NCBI GenBank assembly: GCA_964425255.1
Contig: CAYRMV010000169.1
Coordinates: forward strand, 1-6,769
DNA from: CAYRMV01 sp964425255
GTDB lineage: Bacteria; Bacteroidota; Bacteroidia; Flavobacteriales_D; Crocinitomicaceae
Length of the DNA stretch: 6,769 nt
Direction of reading: 5' to 3'
Shown: piece after piece, positions 1-5,670 of the stretch
Layout: each line of letters begins with the position of its first letter
How positions within the stretch are numbered: position 1 is the stretch's first letter
The notes under the pieces: model-generated
Database searches by the model: none
The model's input: only the letters and a program-made list of their open reading frames with translations
What the model was told of the DNA's origin: nothing
Program-made: the position numbers and the translations under genes

Positions 1-1899
1 CATCGCGTTATAGAATTCTACAGCTTATATTTCGGAGGATACAAAAAAACTTTTCGTTGTTTTACTAAGGAATTCTTACGAAATAGAATACAATTTGATG
101 AAGTATTTTTAAAAGATATATTTTCTGAAAACAAGATAAATATAGAAGGAGATAACATCCTTGAAATACGAGGCGCTACGATTATAAATTCTGATTTTCT
201 GAATAAAATCGGAAAAATTGAAGGCATTACAAAAGCAGAGTTTTATGCAGGAATACAAAGTAATTACACTCAGTTTTATGGTGTGTTACATCATTTTGAC
301 ATAGAACGAGAAGGTTTTCAAGAGTTTAAAAACACAGTTATTGCCTCCTTTGTAGGGATTGCCGATCATAAAATTTTTGCCATTGTTTGTGGTGATTCTG
401 GTAGTGGTAAATCTATTTTTTTGCGGAGACTTGCAATTGAATTATGTAAAGACGAAAATTTTGCATCTACAATTCTTTGGTTGGATAGCAAAAATTCGAT
501 TAATGAATTTATGGAATCTGGACTCAAAATAATTAAAGAACAATCTACTTCAAAGTTTTTACTAATTATAGAGGATTGGCATCGAACTATGAATATTGTC
601 TCAAAAGAACAGATAACTAATTTTTTGACAGAGCTTAATTCATGTGATAATTTAAGAGTCGTAATTGGTGACCGTGATGAAAATGGTAAATCATATTTAG
701 AACACTTTAATGGTTCAATCAAAGATGTTCTTCAATTAACATCAAAAGAAAACGAGAAAATTATTGGTGAAATTGTAAAAGATTACCCTGATTGGAAAGA
801 AACGGTTGACACATTATCTAAAGAAAATAATGTTTACCAATCAGCTCTTTTTCAATTACTTTTTATTATTCAACACATTGCAGTTGACAATATCCAACGT
901 ATAACTATTAATCCGAAAGGACTGCAACGAACTTTTATCAATATCATTGAAAGTGATATAAGAATAATTGGAGAAAAATTCCCAGGTATTGCTAAAGCCC
1001 TTTATTATTGGGCGTGTATTTATGCAAAACAGAAATTTTTTATCAGTTATAATACTTTTTTAAAAGTCGCTGATTTTTACAATAAAAAGGATCAGAAGAT
1101 CATTCATGATTTTACTGATTTAGAACTACAAAGCTCGGTTCATGAGAAACTCAGGATTTATATCCACAAAGCACCGAATGGGGACCTGCAATTCAATCAC
1201 GATATTTTTGCAGATCTTGGATTAAGTGAAATGAGTTCAGATAAAATACCATCCTTAAATGATTTAATTAAAATTGAATTATTGGATTTAATTATTGAAA
1301 CAGGAGATGATGTTTCTGCTTCTGTTTTCTTTTATAGTGTGATTAAAGATCAACCCACCTTACTTTCAAAAGATAAGGTTCTGGAACGAATTGATGTGCT
1401 AATAGCCAAGAATAATTGGCATCCAGCATATATAAGCCTTCTTACCACACTAGGAATTTCGACTCATACCAAAAAATCATACGCATACAAATTTCTAAAA
1501 AAAGGATATATAAGGACTTCTTCCCCTTTTTGGAAGTATTATTTCACAGACAATCCAGACATAGAAGTTATTAAGCAATTCATTTATAGTTTTGTAGCGA
1601 GCAAACCTTCTCAGTTAGTATTTTTATATAGTATATTATGCTTAGTTAACGATAAACATTTAATACAGCTTTTTTGTACTGCTGTTCTACAAAATGAAAA
1701 CTGGAAAGAAGTTGATGAAGGAATGATAGTTGAATGTCTCATAGTAACTCTTGATAAAGAAATTCGGCAGAAATTTTGTAAAATGTTATTGAGAGAGAAA
1801 AACTGGCTCGAAATAAATAAAACACTGATTCCGATTCCATTTGTTGTTGATTGTGCTGGTGAAAGAAAAAATCGTAAGAAAATTTTCAAATTCTTCTAG
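1..1899 (+). CDS. STAND-like P-loop NTPase, 5'-truncated by window edge
   Basis: The frame is open from base 1 to the TAG at 1897-1899, giving 632 visible residues. The GTG at 283 is therefore probably not the true start, because coding-like sequence, including an FYAG segment, precedes it. Counting codons from base 1, Walker A is GDSGSGKS at 131-138 (bases 391-414), followed by FLRRLA. A Walker B-like strand LLIIEDW has its acidic pair at 191-192. An arginine-bearing sensor-like strand, VVIGDRD, has its Arg at 225. The segment LQFNHDIF near 396-402 resembles the F-HD motif that closes the winged-helix part of STAND ATPases. About 200 mostly helical residues follow, perhaps degenerate sensor repeats. 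Many such proteins (Avs, SIR2-STAND and others) carry an N-terminal effector and a C-terminal sensor. The effector here lies outside the window. The tail ends abruptly in a Lys/Phe-rich stretch beside gene debris, so the C-terminus may be shortened. The NTPase call is firm; a defence role is inference. Confidence 0.8.
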   Translation, partial: HRVIEFYSLYFGGYKKTFRCFTKEFLRNRIQFDEVFLKDIFSENKINIEGDNILEIRGATIINSDFLNKIGKIEGITKAEFYAGIQSNYTQFYGVLHHFDIEREGFQEFKNTVIASFVGIADHKIFAIVCGDSGSGKSIFLRRLAIELCKDENFASTILWLDSKNSINEFMESGLKIIKEQSTSKFLLIIEDWHRTMNIVSKEQITNFLTELNSCDNLRVVIGDRDENGKSYLEHFNGSIKDVLQLTSKENEKIIGEIVKDYPDWKETVDTLSKENNVYQSALFQLLFIIQHIAVDNIQRITINPKGLQRTFINIIESDIRIIGEKFPGIAKALYYWACIYAKQKFFISYNTFLKVADFYNKKDQKIIHDFTDLELQSSVHEKLRIYIHKAPNGDLQFNHDIFADLGLSEMSSDKIPSLNDLIKIELLDLIIETGDDVSASVFFYSVIKDQPTLLSKDKVLERIDVLIAKNNWHPAYISLLTTLGISTHTKKSYAYKFLKKGYIRTSSPFWKYYFTDNPDIEVIKQFIYSFVASKPSQLVFLYSILCLVNDKHLIQLFCTAVLQNENWKEVDEGMIVECLIVTLDKEIRQKFCKMLLREKNWLEINKTLIPIPFVVDCAGERKNRKKIFKFF

Positions 1900-1960
1900 C
1901 TCTCAGCTATTTATTCTTGTCTTCTGTTGAATTAATCCAGTACAAAGAACCCTTCGTACA

Positions 1961-2034
1961 ATTCTATCTGTACTTTTTAACCAATTTAGCATATTCCTTT
2001 GTGTTCCTGAATACTTGAAGATCCTTCGACTATT
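1961..2034 (-). pseudogene. Decayed 3' end of an ankyrin/TPR gene paralogue
   Basis: Read on the minus strand, this stretch encodes the residues KDLQVFRNTKEYAKLVKKYR and a TAG stop at 1964-1966. This nearly repeats the C-terminus of the intact gene at 3267-4709 (LQTFRNTKEYTKLVKKYR, TAG). By eye the DNA differs at about 9 of 74 bases. Upstream in the gene direction, the codon matching Gln has become TAG (2030-2032), and similarity then fades within a few bases. Downstream of the stop the two copies are unrelated. No start or body of the gene remains, so this is a scar of a deleted or recombined paralogue and not an expressed gene. Confidence 0.85.
1961..2034. repeat. Direct repeat copy A (pair with 3264-3337)
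   Basis: The stretch aligns without gaps at an offset of 1303 bases to 3264-3337, with about 9 mismatches in 74 bases. Both copies are in the same orientation. They flank the segment that holds the headless frame, the 36-residue gene, the long palindrome and the small acidic protein gene. Recombination between the copies would delete that segment. Confidence 0.85.
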
Positions 2035-2036
2035 TA

Positions 2037-2237
2037 TATATCATATATTTCATTAGCACAACTTTTCCAGAATGTGATGAATATGAACAGGCAAGTGATT
2101 ATAATAAAAAAGGAATTCAAGGTTTAAGACATCATATAGCAATCGGAAAATCAGATAACGAATACAGAGAATTATTAACGAGTGCCATGGAAAATCAAAA
2201 TTTGATTGAAGATGAATTGAAAAAATTCAAAAAGTGA
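2037..2237 (+). pseudogene. Headless open frame, 3' remnant of an unknown gene
   Basis: A plus-strand frame is open from 2019 (after an in-frame TGA at 2016) to TGA at 2235-2237. It has no ATG, GTG or TTG until a late ATG at 2187, which would give only 16 residues. The part after the paralogue scar (about 2037 on) reads like real protein: it includes FPECDEYEQASDYNKKGIQG, then LRHHIAIGKSDNEYREL, and a charged helical tail ending in DELKKFKK. A good terminator follows 11 bases after the stop. This fits the surviving C-terminus of a gene whose front was replaced by the ankyrin/TPR scrap. I do not recognise the family. A rare ATT start at 2052 would be an alternative. Confidence 0.5.
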
Positions 2238-2248
2238 TGCGAATAATT

Positions 2249-2275
2249 AAGCCGAGCATTCCTGCCCGGCTTTTT
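2249..2275 (+). terminator. Rho-independent terminator after the headless frame
   Basis: AAGCCGAGC (2249-2257) pairs with GCCCGGCTT (2264-2272) with one A/C mismatch, around a 6-base loop. A run of five T (2271-2275) overlaps the stem end. It points in the plus direction. It also lies immediately after the stop of the minus-strand 36-residue gene, where the reverse strand gives the weaker TTAATTATT tract, so it may serve both strands. Confidence 0.8.
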
Positions 2276-2276
2276 G

Positions 2277-2387
2277 TTACTTTTTTGTAGTCTTTGGTGG
2301 ATGGTTTCCACGACCTTTTCCTGACTTCTGTCCTGGAGATTGACTTGGTCCATTTGGAACTGGAGTTTTTGGATTCTGTTTTGCCAT
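2277..2387 (-). CDS. Tiny basic Pro/Gly-rich protein, 36 residues
   Basis: ATG at 2387-2385 to TAA at 2279-2277 gives 36 residues. The protein starts MAKQNPKTPVPNGPSQ and ends with GKGRGNHPPKTTKK. It is strongly basic, rich in Pro, Gly, Lys and Ser, has no hydrophobic core, and is surely disordered when free. The region upstream of the start is A/T-rich (ATTAATAACAAGTACT) without a clear Shine-Dalgarno, as is normal in Bacteroidota. A hairpin follows the stop directly. From memory, very short proteins with a SGK-RGN-PPK pattern recur in Bacteroidota genomes as unannotated or hypothetical proteins; I cannot verify this here. The basic composition would suit binding nucleic acid or the ribosome, but that is a guess. 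A longer 100-residue frame over the same bases (2227-2529, minus) is less protein-like. Confidence 0.65.
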   Translation of the reverse strand: MAKQNPKTPVPNGPSQSPGQKSGKGRGNHPPKTTKK

Positions 2388-2594
2388 AGTACTTGTTATT
2401 AATGGTTTCATAATCATGAAAGCGAATTTTATGCCGTGAAATTTCAACTGTCATCTTGGCATGATTACCCAATTCAATCATCTTAAAACCAATATATTCA
2501 TTTAAAAAGAAGTACACAATCACAATCAATCAACACGATCACTATGAAACTTCCCTAATTTCAGAGTATCAGGCATCAAAAAAAATGAATAAGT
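2388..2594. other. Intergenic stretch with no recognisable gene
   Basis: Neither strand shows a convincing coding frame. It holds the upstream region of the 36-residue gene on the minus strand. I found no TAnnTTTG promoter match and no clear hairpin. Confidence 0.5.
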
Positions 2595-2703
2595 TACACT
2601 TCTGTCGTATCGAAAGCTCGCATAAATTCAACACAAACAGGCATGGAGAAAGAATTTTGTGTTGATTTTCAGCTATTCTGCTTTCGATGTTTTGACAAGT
2701 GTA
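2595..2703. repeat. Long imperfect palindrome, possible MITE or structured RNA
   Basis: Three nested inverted segments lie in order. TACACTT (2595-2601) pairs with AAGTGTA (2697-2703). ATCGAAAGC (2609-2617) pairs perfectly with GCTTTCGAT (2680-2688). AAATTCAACACAAA (2624-2637) pairs with 2656-2669 except for one mismatch, leaving an 18-base loop. Each end begins with TA, which is the target duplication expected of IS630/Tc1-like elements. The symmetry is too extensive for chance and no protein is encoded inside. It ends 20 bases before the ATG of the next gene, so it could also act as a 5' leader structure. The MITE reading is inference; the pairing is seen directly. Confidence 0.7.
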
Positions 2704-2722
2704 TTATTCTTTATTTCTTACA

Positions 2723-3031
2723 ATGATGCACATGACTTACTTTGAAAAATCAGTTGAAAATTTTCTTGAACAATTAGTGTTTGATTTTGACTTTTATGAT
2801 GTATTGTCCAGTTCTGAATTACAGGATTATACGCGAGATTTTCTTTCATCGTATGACATAGAAATAGCGGAAGGTTGCGATTATCGAAATGATCAAAATC
2901 AAAGTGGACATTACTTCTGTGATATGGCTAGTGAACGAGCAGATTCACAAGTTGATATTTACAATGCTGATTTATGGGAAAAAGCATCGAAGTTTCAATG
3001 CTGGATTGAAGATGCCATCAATGAATTCTGA
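2723..3031 (+). CDS. Small acidic conserved-type hypothetical protein
   Basis: The product is 102 residues from ATG 2723; ATG 2726 or 2732 are equally possible. An upstream in-frame GTG at 2699 is unlikely because it lies in the palindrome arm. The protein is acidic and predicted helical, with FEKSVENFLEQLVFDFDF near the start. Its C-terminal half has the pattern DMASERADSQVDIYNADLWE, then an aromatic-rich spacer and IEDAINEF at the end. From memory, this AD-Q-xIY-xDLW ... I-DAI-EFG pattern is shared by short proteins of plasmids, phages and integrative elements of Bacteroidota and other bacteria, with no known function. There is no signal peptide or membrane segment, so it is probably cytosolic. 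It has its own strong terminator about 90 bases downstream and no operon partner. Confidence 0.8.
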   Translation: MMHMTYFEKSVENFLEQLVFDFDFYDVLSSSELQDYTRDFLSSYDIEIAEGCDYRNDQNQSGHYFCDMASERADSQVDIYNADLWEKASKFQCWIEDAINEF

Positions 3032-3121
3032 TTTGATAAAACAAGAGGAATGATCGGTTTATTCCAAATGGGGCAATACCTATATTATTCACAACTTTCA
3101 TGATATGTTTTAGATAATCTT

Positions 3122-3153
3122 GCAGACTACGTTAAAGCGTAGTTTGCTTTTTT
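3122..3153 (+). terminator. Rho-independent terminator of the small acidic protein gene
   Basis: GCAGACTACG (3122-3131) pairs with CGTAGTTTGC (3138-3147) over 10 bp with one G/T wobble, around a TTAAAG loop. Six T follow (3148-3153). It is oriented for the plus strand. Confidence 0.9.
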
Positions 3154-3194
3154 CTGTTGCATTATTTTTGTTGTCGGCAGAATCGTTTCAAAAT

Positions 3195-3221
3195 AAAAAA
3201 ACTGGACATTTGCCCAGTTTT
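3195..3221 (-). terminator. Terminator of the ankyrin/TPR gene
   Basis: On the minus strand AAAACTGG and CCAGTTTT pair over 8 bp around an 8-base loop, with a tract of seven T that extends beyond the stem and then ATTTT. It lies 45 bases after the stop at 3267. The plus strand also has T's after the stem, so it may be bidirectional and back up the terminator at 3122-3153. Confidence 0.8.
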
Positions 3222-3263
3222 CCTATTTGCGAAATCATCTGAATATTTGACTATTCACCCGCT

Positions 3264-3337
3264 ATTCTACCTGTATTTTTTAACCAATTTAGTATATTCC
3301 TTTGTGTTCCTGAAAGTTTGAAGATATTTCGACTGTT
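3264..3337. repeat. Direct repeat copy B (pair with 1961-2034)
   Basis: This copy is the 3' coding end and stop of the intact ankyrin/TPR gene. It matches the scar at 1961-2034 in the same orientation; see that entry. Confidence 0.85.
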
Positions 3338-4709
3338 CAATATAGTTCCAATCTTTGTAACCTAAATTCAAAGCATTTCTCAAGTATTTTTCTGTATTTA
3401 CAAAATCCTCGATATTCCCGTAATAATCAGCGTAGTTGATGGAAGTCCAATTAGAATTTGGATACAGTTCCTCACATCTATCTAAATATTTGAGTGCTTC
3501 TTGATTATTCTTTAACTCTATGTAGGCAAAAGCAGTGTAAACAAGTACTGTCGGGTTTTTCATTTCACTGTCATATAGTTTAGACACTTCCACAACTTTT
3601 GAATAATTCGATTGATCTGTATAGTAAGTGGTAGCAAAATTTTCAAATTTGTGATTTGGATTTTTTGTTAGTTGATAGACTTTTTCGTATTCTTTTTTTG
3701 CTCCATCGAGATCATTATTTTTTAGATATTCTTCTCCCTTTTTTACATATTCTTTTATTTTCAGAGCCTTCTCTTCATTTTTTTTATTGATGATGGAAGG
3801 AGCGAGTAGTAAATATTCAACGATATTTTTGAACTGTAAACTAGGTTTCCTCTCAGCCAATTGCATTAATGTGGAATAAGAATTTTCAACTTGGCTTTTT
3901 ATTTGGCATCTTGCATTGATGTCGGCTCCTTTTTCTTCAAGCAAGTATTTGAGCACATTCAAATTCGCTCTTGAAACAGCTTCACAAGTAGCACACCAAT
4001 CTGCCCCATTTTGGAGATAAATTCGTTGGTTCACATTCACTCCTGACTCAAGAATAATATCAATCAACCAAATTTTCCCCATACTCACGGCTGATTTCAA
4101 AGTAAAGGCATCAGGTTTAGTCCCTGATTTGAGAATGTCCTTAATATAGTCATCGCTTTTCCCAGATTCAATAGCGTTGTTTAAATCACCGATACTATAA
4201 ACGTATAGATCTTTAAACAGATTGACAATATTCATATTTCGAGACGATTTCGCTTCATCAATCGCACTATTTCTATTTGCTCCATGATCCAGAAGTAATT
4301 TGACTCCGATTTCGTTGTTGAGTTTTATACACTCCTTGAGGTTGTTTGTACTCACATCTTTATGAGCAGTGACTTGCGCACCACCTACATAATAGGATAC
4401 TCGAATCAAATAGCTAAAATTTGGATCAGCTCCCTTTTCAAGAAGTAATTTAGCTAAATCATGTTTTTTCAAACTTAATGTATAAATCAAAGGACTTACA
4501 CCTTTTCCATCTAAGCCATTTACTTTAATATCCCACGTGCTATTTAGATTCACACCTGCATCCAAATACATATTTATTTTATCAATATTATTGGCATCAA
4601 TTGCCTCCCGCAAAAACTTTTGTAGCCGTTCAGAATCTTGGCTATACACGCTACTACTGATAAGTAGAATTACAAACATTAACAGCTTTTTTGAATCAAA
4701 TTTCTTCAT
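3267..4709 (-). CDS. Exported ankyrin-repeat and TPR protein
   Basis: The product is 480 residues from ATG at 4709-4707. The frame is open further up to 4802, but this start gives a clean signal peptide (MKKFDSKK, a hydrophobic core, then SSSVYSQ near residue 24), so export to the periplasm or cell surface is likely. Ankyrin-like helix pairs cover roughly residues 29-290, with hallmarks such as LLLEKGADPNF, KLLLDHGANRN and LLEEKGADINA. A CxxC (WCATCEA) lies in the later ankyrin part. TPR-like repeats follow from about 310 to the end: KKGEEYLKNNDLDGAKKEYE, then AFAYIELKNNQEALKYLDRC, and a final capping segment with LRNALNLGYKDW. Both repeat types bind proteins; no catalytic residues are seen. 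A partial paralogue lies at 1961-2034. A promoter at 4774-4802 and terminator at 3195-3221 make it a single-gene transcript, divergent from the XRE gene. Function is unknown. A periplasmic scaffold or immunity-type protein are possible roles. Confidence 0.88.
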   Translation of the reverse strand: MKKFDSKKLLMFVILLISSSVYSQDSERLQKFLREAIDANNIDKINMYLDAGVNLNSTWDIKVNGLDGKGVSPLIYTLSLKKHDLAKLLLEKGADPNFSYLIRVSYYVGGAQVTAHKDVSTNNLKECIKLNNEIGVKLLLDHGANRNSAIDEAKSSRNMNIVNLFKDLYVYSIGDLNNAIESGKSDDYIKDILKSGTKPDAFTLKSAVSMGKIWLIDIILESGVNVNQRIYLQNGADWCATCEAVSRANLNVLKYLLEEKGADINARCQIKSQVENSYSTLMQLAERKPSLQFKNIVEYLLLAPSIINKKNEEKALKIKEYVKKGEEYLKNNDLDGAKKEYEKVYQLTKNPNHKFENFATTYYTDQSNYSKVVEVSKLYDSEMKNPTVLVYTAFAYIELKNNQEALKYLDRCEELYPNSNWTSINYADYYGNIEDFVNTEKYLRNALNLGYKDWNYIEQSKYLQTFRNTKEYTKLVKKYR

Positions 4710-4773
4710 ATTAAAATGATTTTTTAAGTGAATACTTGTCAATGAGGTGTTTATACCATGTTTTGACTTGTGG

Positions 4774-4802
4774 CAAAGATAAAAATAAATCGAATAAAGC
4801 AA
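4774..4802 (-). promoter_or_regulatory. Bacteroidota-type promoter of the ankyrin/TPR gene
   Basis: On the minus strand TATCTTTG (4781-4774) matches the -7 consensus TAnnTTTG. TTG (4802-4800) lies 18 bases upstream as the -33 box, within the 17-23 spacing reported for Flavobacterium-type promoters. Transcription would start near 4767 and give a leader of about 58 bases. The -33 box lies inside the palindrome at 4796-4817. Confidence 0.6.
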
Positions 4803-4826
4803 CGTAAACGTTGCTTTTATTTTTTT
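4796..4826 (+). promoter_or_regulatory. Intergenic palindrome: operator or terminator/attenuator
   Basis: AAAGCAACG (4796-4804) pairs perfectly with CGTTGCTTT (4809-4817) around a TAAA loop, followed on the plus strand by TATTTTTTT. As RNA this is a good terminator hairpin, ending 24 bases before the XRE start. As DNA it is a perfect 9+9 bp dyad between divergent genes that covers the -33 box of the ankyrin/TPR promoter. Both readings fit. A dyad in this place is the usual position of an XRE operator. Confidence 0.65.
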
Positions 4827-4849
4827 GAAAACACCCGAATTTCGTTTCC

Positions 4850-5101
4850 ATGGAAGAAACGGATAAGTTGCAGAAAGAATTTCTTGAATTGATTGGGAAA
4901 AATATCCGTGAAATAAGGATAAAAAAAGGCTTAAGTCAGGCAGAGGTAGCGAACCGTTGTGGTAAAGAACGTCAATCCTATCAGCGAGTAGAAACGGGGA
5001 ATATCAATCCTACGATCTGGTATTTACAGCACATCGCCCAAGCATTAGAAGTAGAATTGAACGAGTTGGTTGAGGTAAAATTTTATGGGGATTTGGGATA
5101 A
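4850..5101 (+). CDS. Small XRE-family helix-turn-helix regulator
   Basis: The product is 83 residues, starting at ATG 4850 and ending at TAA 5099-5101. Nearly the whole protein is one XRE/Cro-type HTH domain (residues about 14-75): the first helix IGKNIREIRIKKG, the turn and recognition helix in LSQAEVANRCGKERQSYQRVE, then the typical GNINPTIWYLQHIAQAL and the final helices ending in LNELVEV. It lacks any other domain, so it would act as a cytosolic dimeric DNA-binding protein. It is divergent from the exported ankyrin/TPR gene, and the dyad 24-54 bases upstream is its most likely binding site. It is convergent with the PIN gene, separated by only 26 bases. There is no Shine-Dalgarno. Its own promoter is not clear; if it lies upstream of the hairpin, the leader would pass through that structure. 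Confidence 0.9.
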   Translation: MEETDKLQKEFLELIGKNIREIRIKKGLSQAEVANRCGKERQSYQRVETGNINPTIWYLQHIAQALEVELNELVEVKFYGDLG

Positions 5102-5127
5102 AAATCAAATTAGAGATTTTCCAATTA

Positions 5128-5646
5128 TCATAACGATTTCCATATTTTTAATCGTTTATCAATTTCTTCAACTAATTTTTGATTGTTTTGAAAAAGAAAA
5201 TTAGATGATACAAGTTGGTTCAGTTTACTCTCTGCTTCTTTTGGGGTTAAAATAGATGTTTCAACGAATTTATCAAAAATCCAAAGCATACCATGATATT
5301 CAATGTCTTTATTTTTGGCACAATTTCGAAGCGTTTTATCACTACTCAAAACACAAGCATTGATTTTGTTAGCAATGTGTAAAACAGATTTGTCTGCTTC
5401 GGATAAAGATTTTGGATAATTCTCGTTGTAAATTTCAATGAAGTCTTGTTCCTGTAGATTATGAACTTTAAGCCTACCAACGGAATGATAGGCTTGAAGA
5501 ATTTCTTGTTGATCAGAATACAGTTCAAATAAAACAGCAGAAGTTGTATGTATATCTAATTCAAGATTAAAAAAATAATTTGTTAATCCTAAATCATATA
5601 AATCAATAAAGATATTGGCATCGGTAATAGCAATTTTCACTTTCAT
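5128..5646 (-). CDS. PIN-domain protein, putative toxin/ribonuclease
   Basis: The product is 172 residues, starting at ATG 5646-5644, with stop TGA. A PIN-domain fold is shown by ITDANIFIDL (Asp9), the acidic Glu41 in VLFELYSD, the SEADKSVLHIA segment (Glu83, Asp85) and the VLSSDKTLRNCAK motif (Asp103). These are the acidic positions that hold metal in PIN nucleases, so all the catalytic residues seem present. The domain occupies about residues 5-130, with a helical tail after it. PIN proteins commonly cleave RNA, as in VapC toxins, and the length and pattern recall the DUF3368-like branch more than classic VapC (about 130 residues). It is the second gene of an operon, 24 bases after the XRE-ImmA gene, with no Shine-Dalgarno. 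Co-transcription suggests the upstream protein controls it, by repression, degradation or both. The target RNA is unknown. Confidence 0.85.
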   Translation of the reverse strand: MKVKIAITDANIFIDLYDLGLTNYFFNLELDIHTTSAVLFELYSDQQEILQAYHSVGRLKVHNLQEQDFIEIYNENYPKSLSEADKSVLHIANKINACVLSSDKTLRNCAKNKDIEYHGMLWIFDKFVETSILTPKEAESKLNQLVSSNFLFQNNQKLVEEIDKRLKIWKSL

Positions 5647-5670
5647 AGCTTAACATAGGGAATTATGAAA

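Noticed and set aside
18..227. Minus-strand open frame of 69 residues
   Set aside because: It lies opposite the open plus-strand frame of the STAND gene, which is clearly coding. The translation is Ser/Phe/Ile-rich shadow sequence.
1611..1889. Minus-strand open frame of 92 residues opposite the end of the STAND gene
   Set aside because: Shadow of the coding strand, with no domain-like pattern and no start context.
2227..2529. Minus-strand open frame of 100 residues
   Set aside because: It overlaps the 36-residue gene in another frame and runs through the terminator hairpin. Its composition is not protein-like, and the 36-residue frame has the better start, stop and downstream hairpin.
2626..2667. 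Integron attC-like boxes (ATTCAAC and GTTGATT) inside the palindrome
   Set aside because: One box deviates from GTTRRRY, the span of 42 bases is too short for a usual attC, and pairing continues far beyond the boxes, which attC sites do not do. No integrase is present.
4710..4802. N-terminal extension of 31 residues of the ankyrin/TPR frame
   Set aside because: It would bury the signal peptide and would cover the promoter. The Met at 4709 gives a clean signal sequence.
5101..5120. Hairpin AAAATC/GATTTT between the convergent XRE and PIN genes
   Set aside because: Only a 6-bp, almost all A/T stem with no T tract. Too weak to call a terminator.
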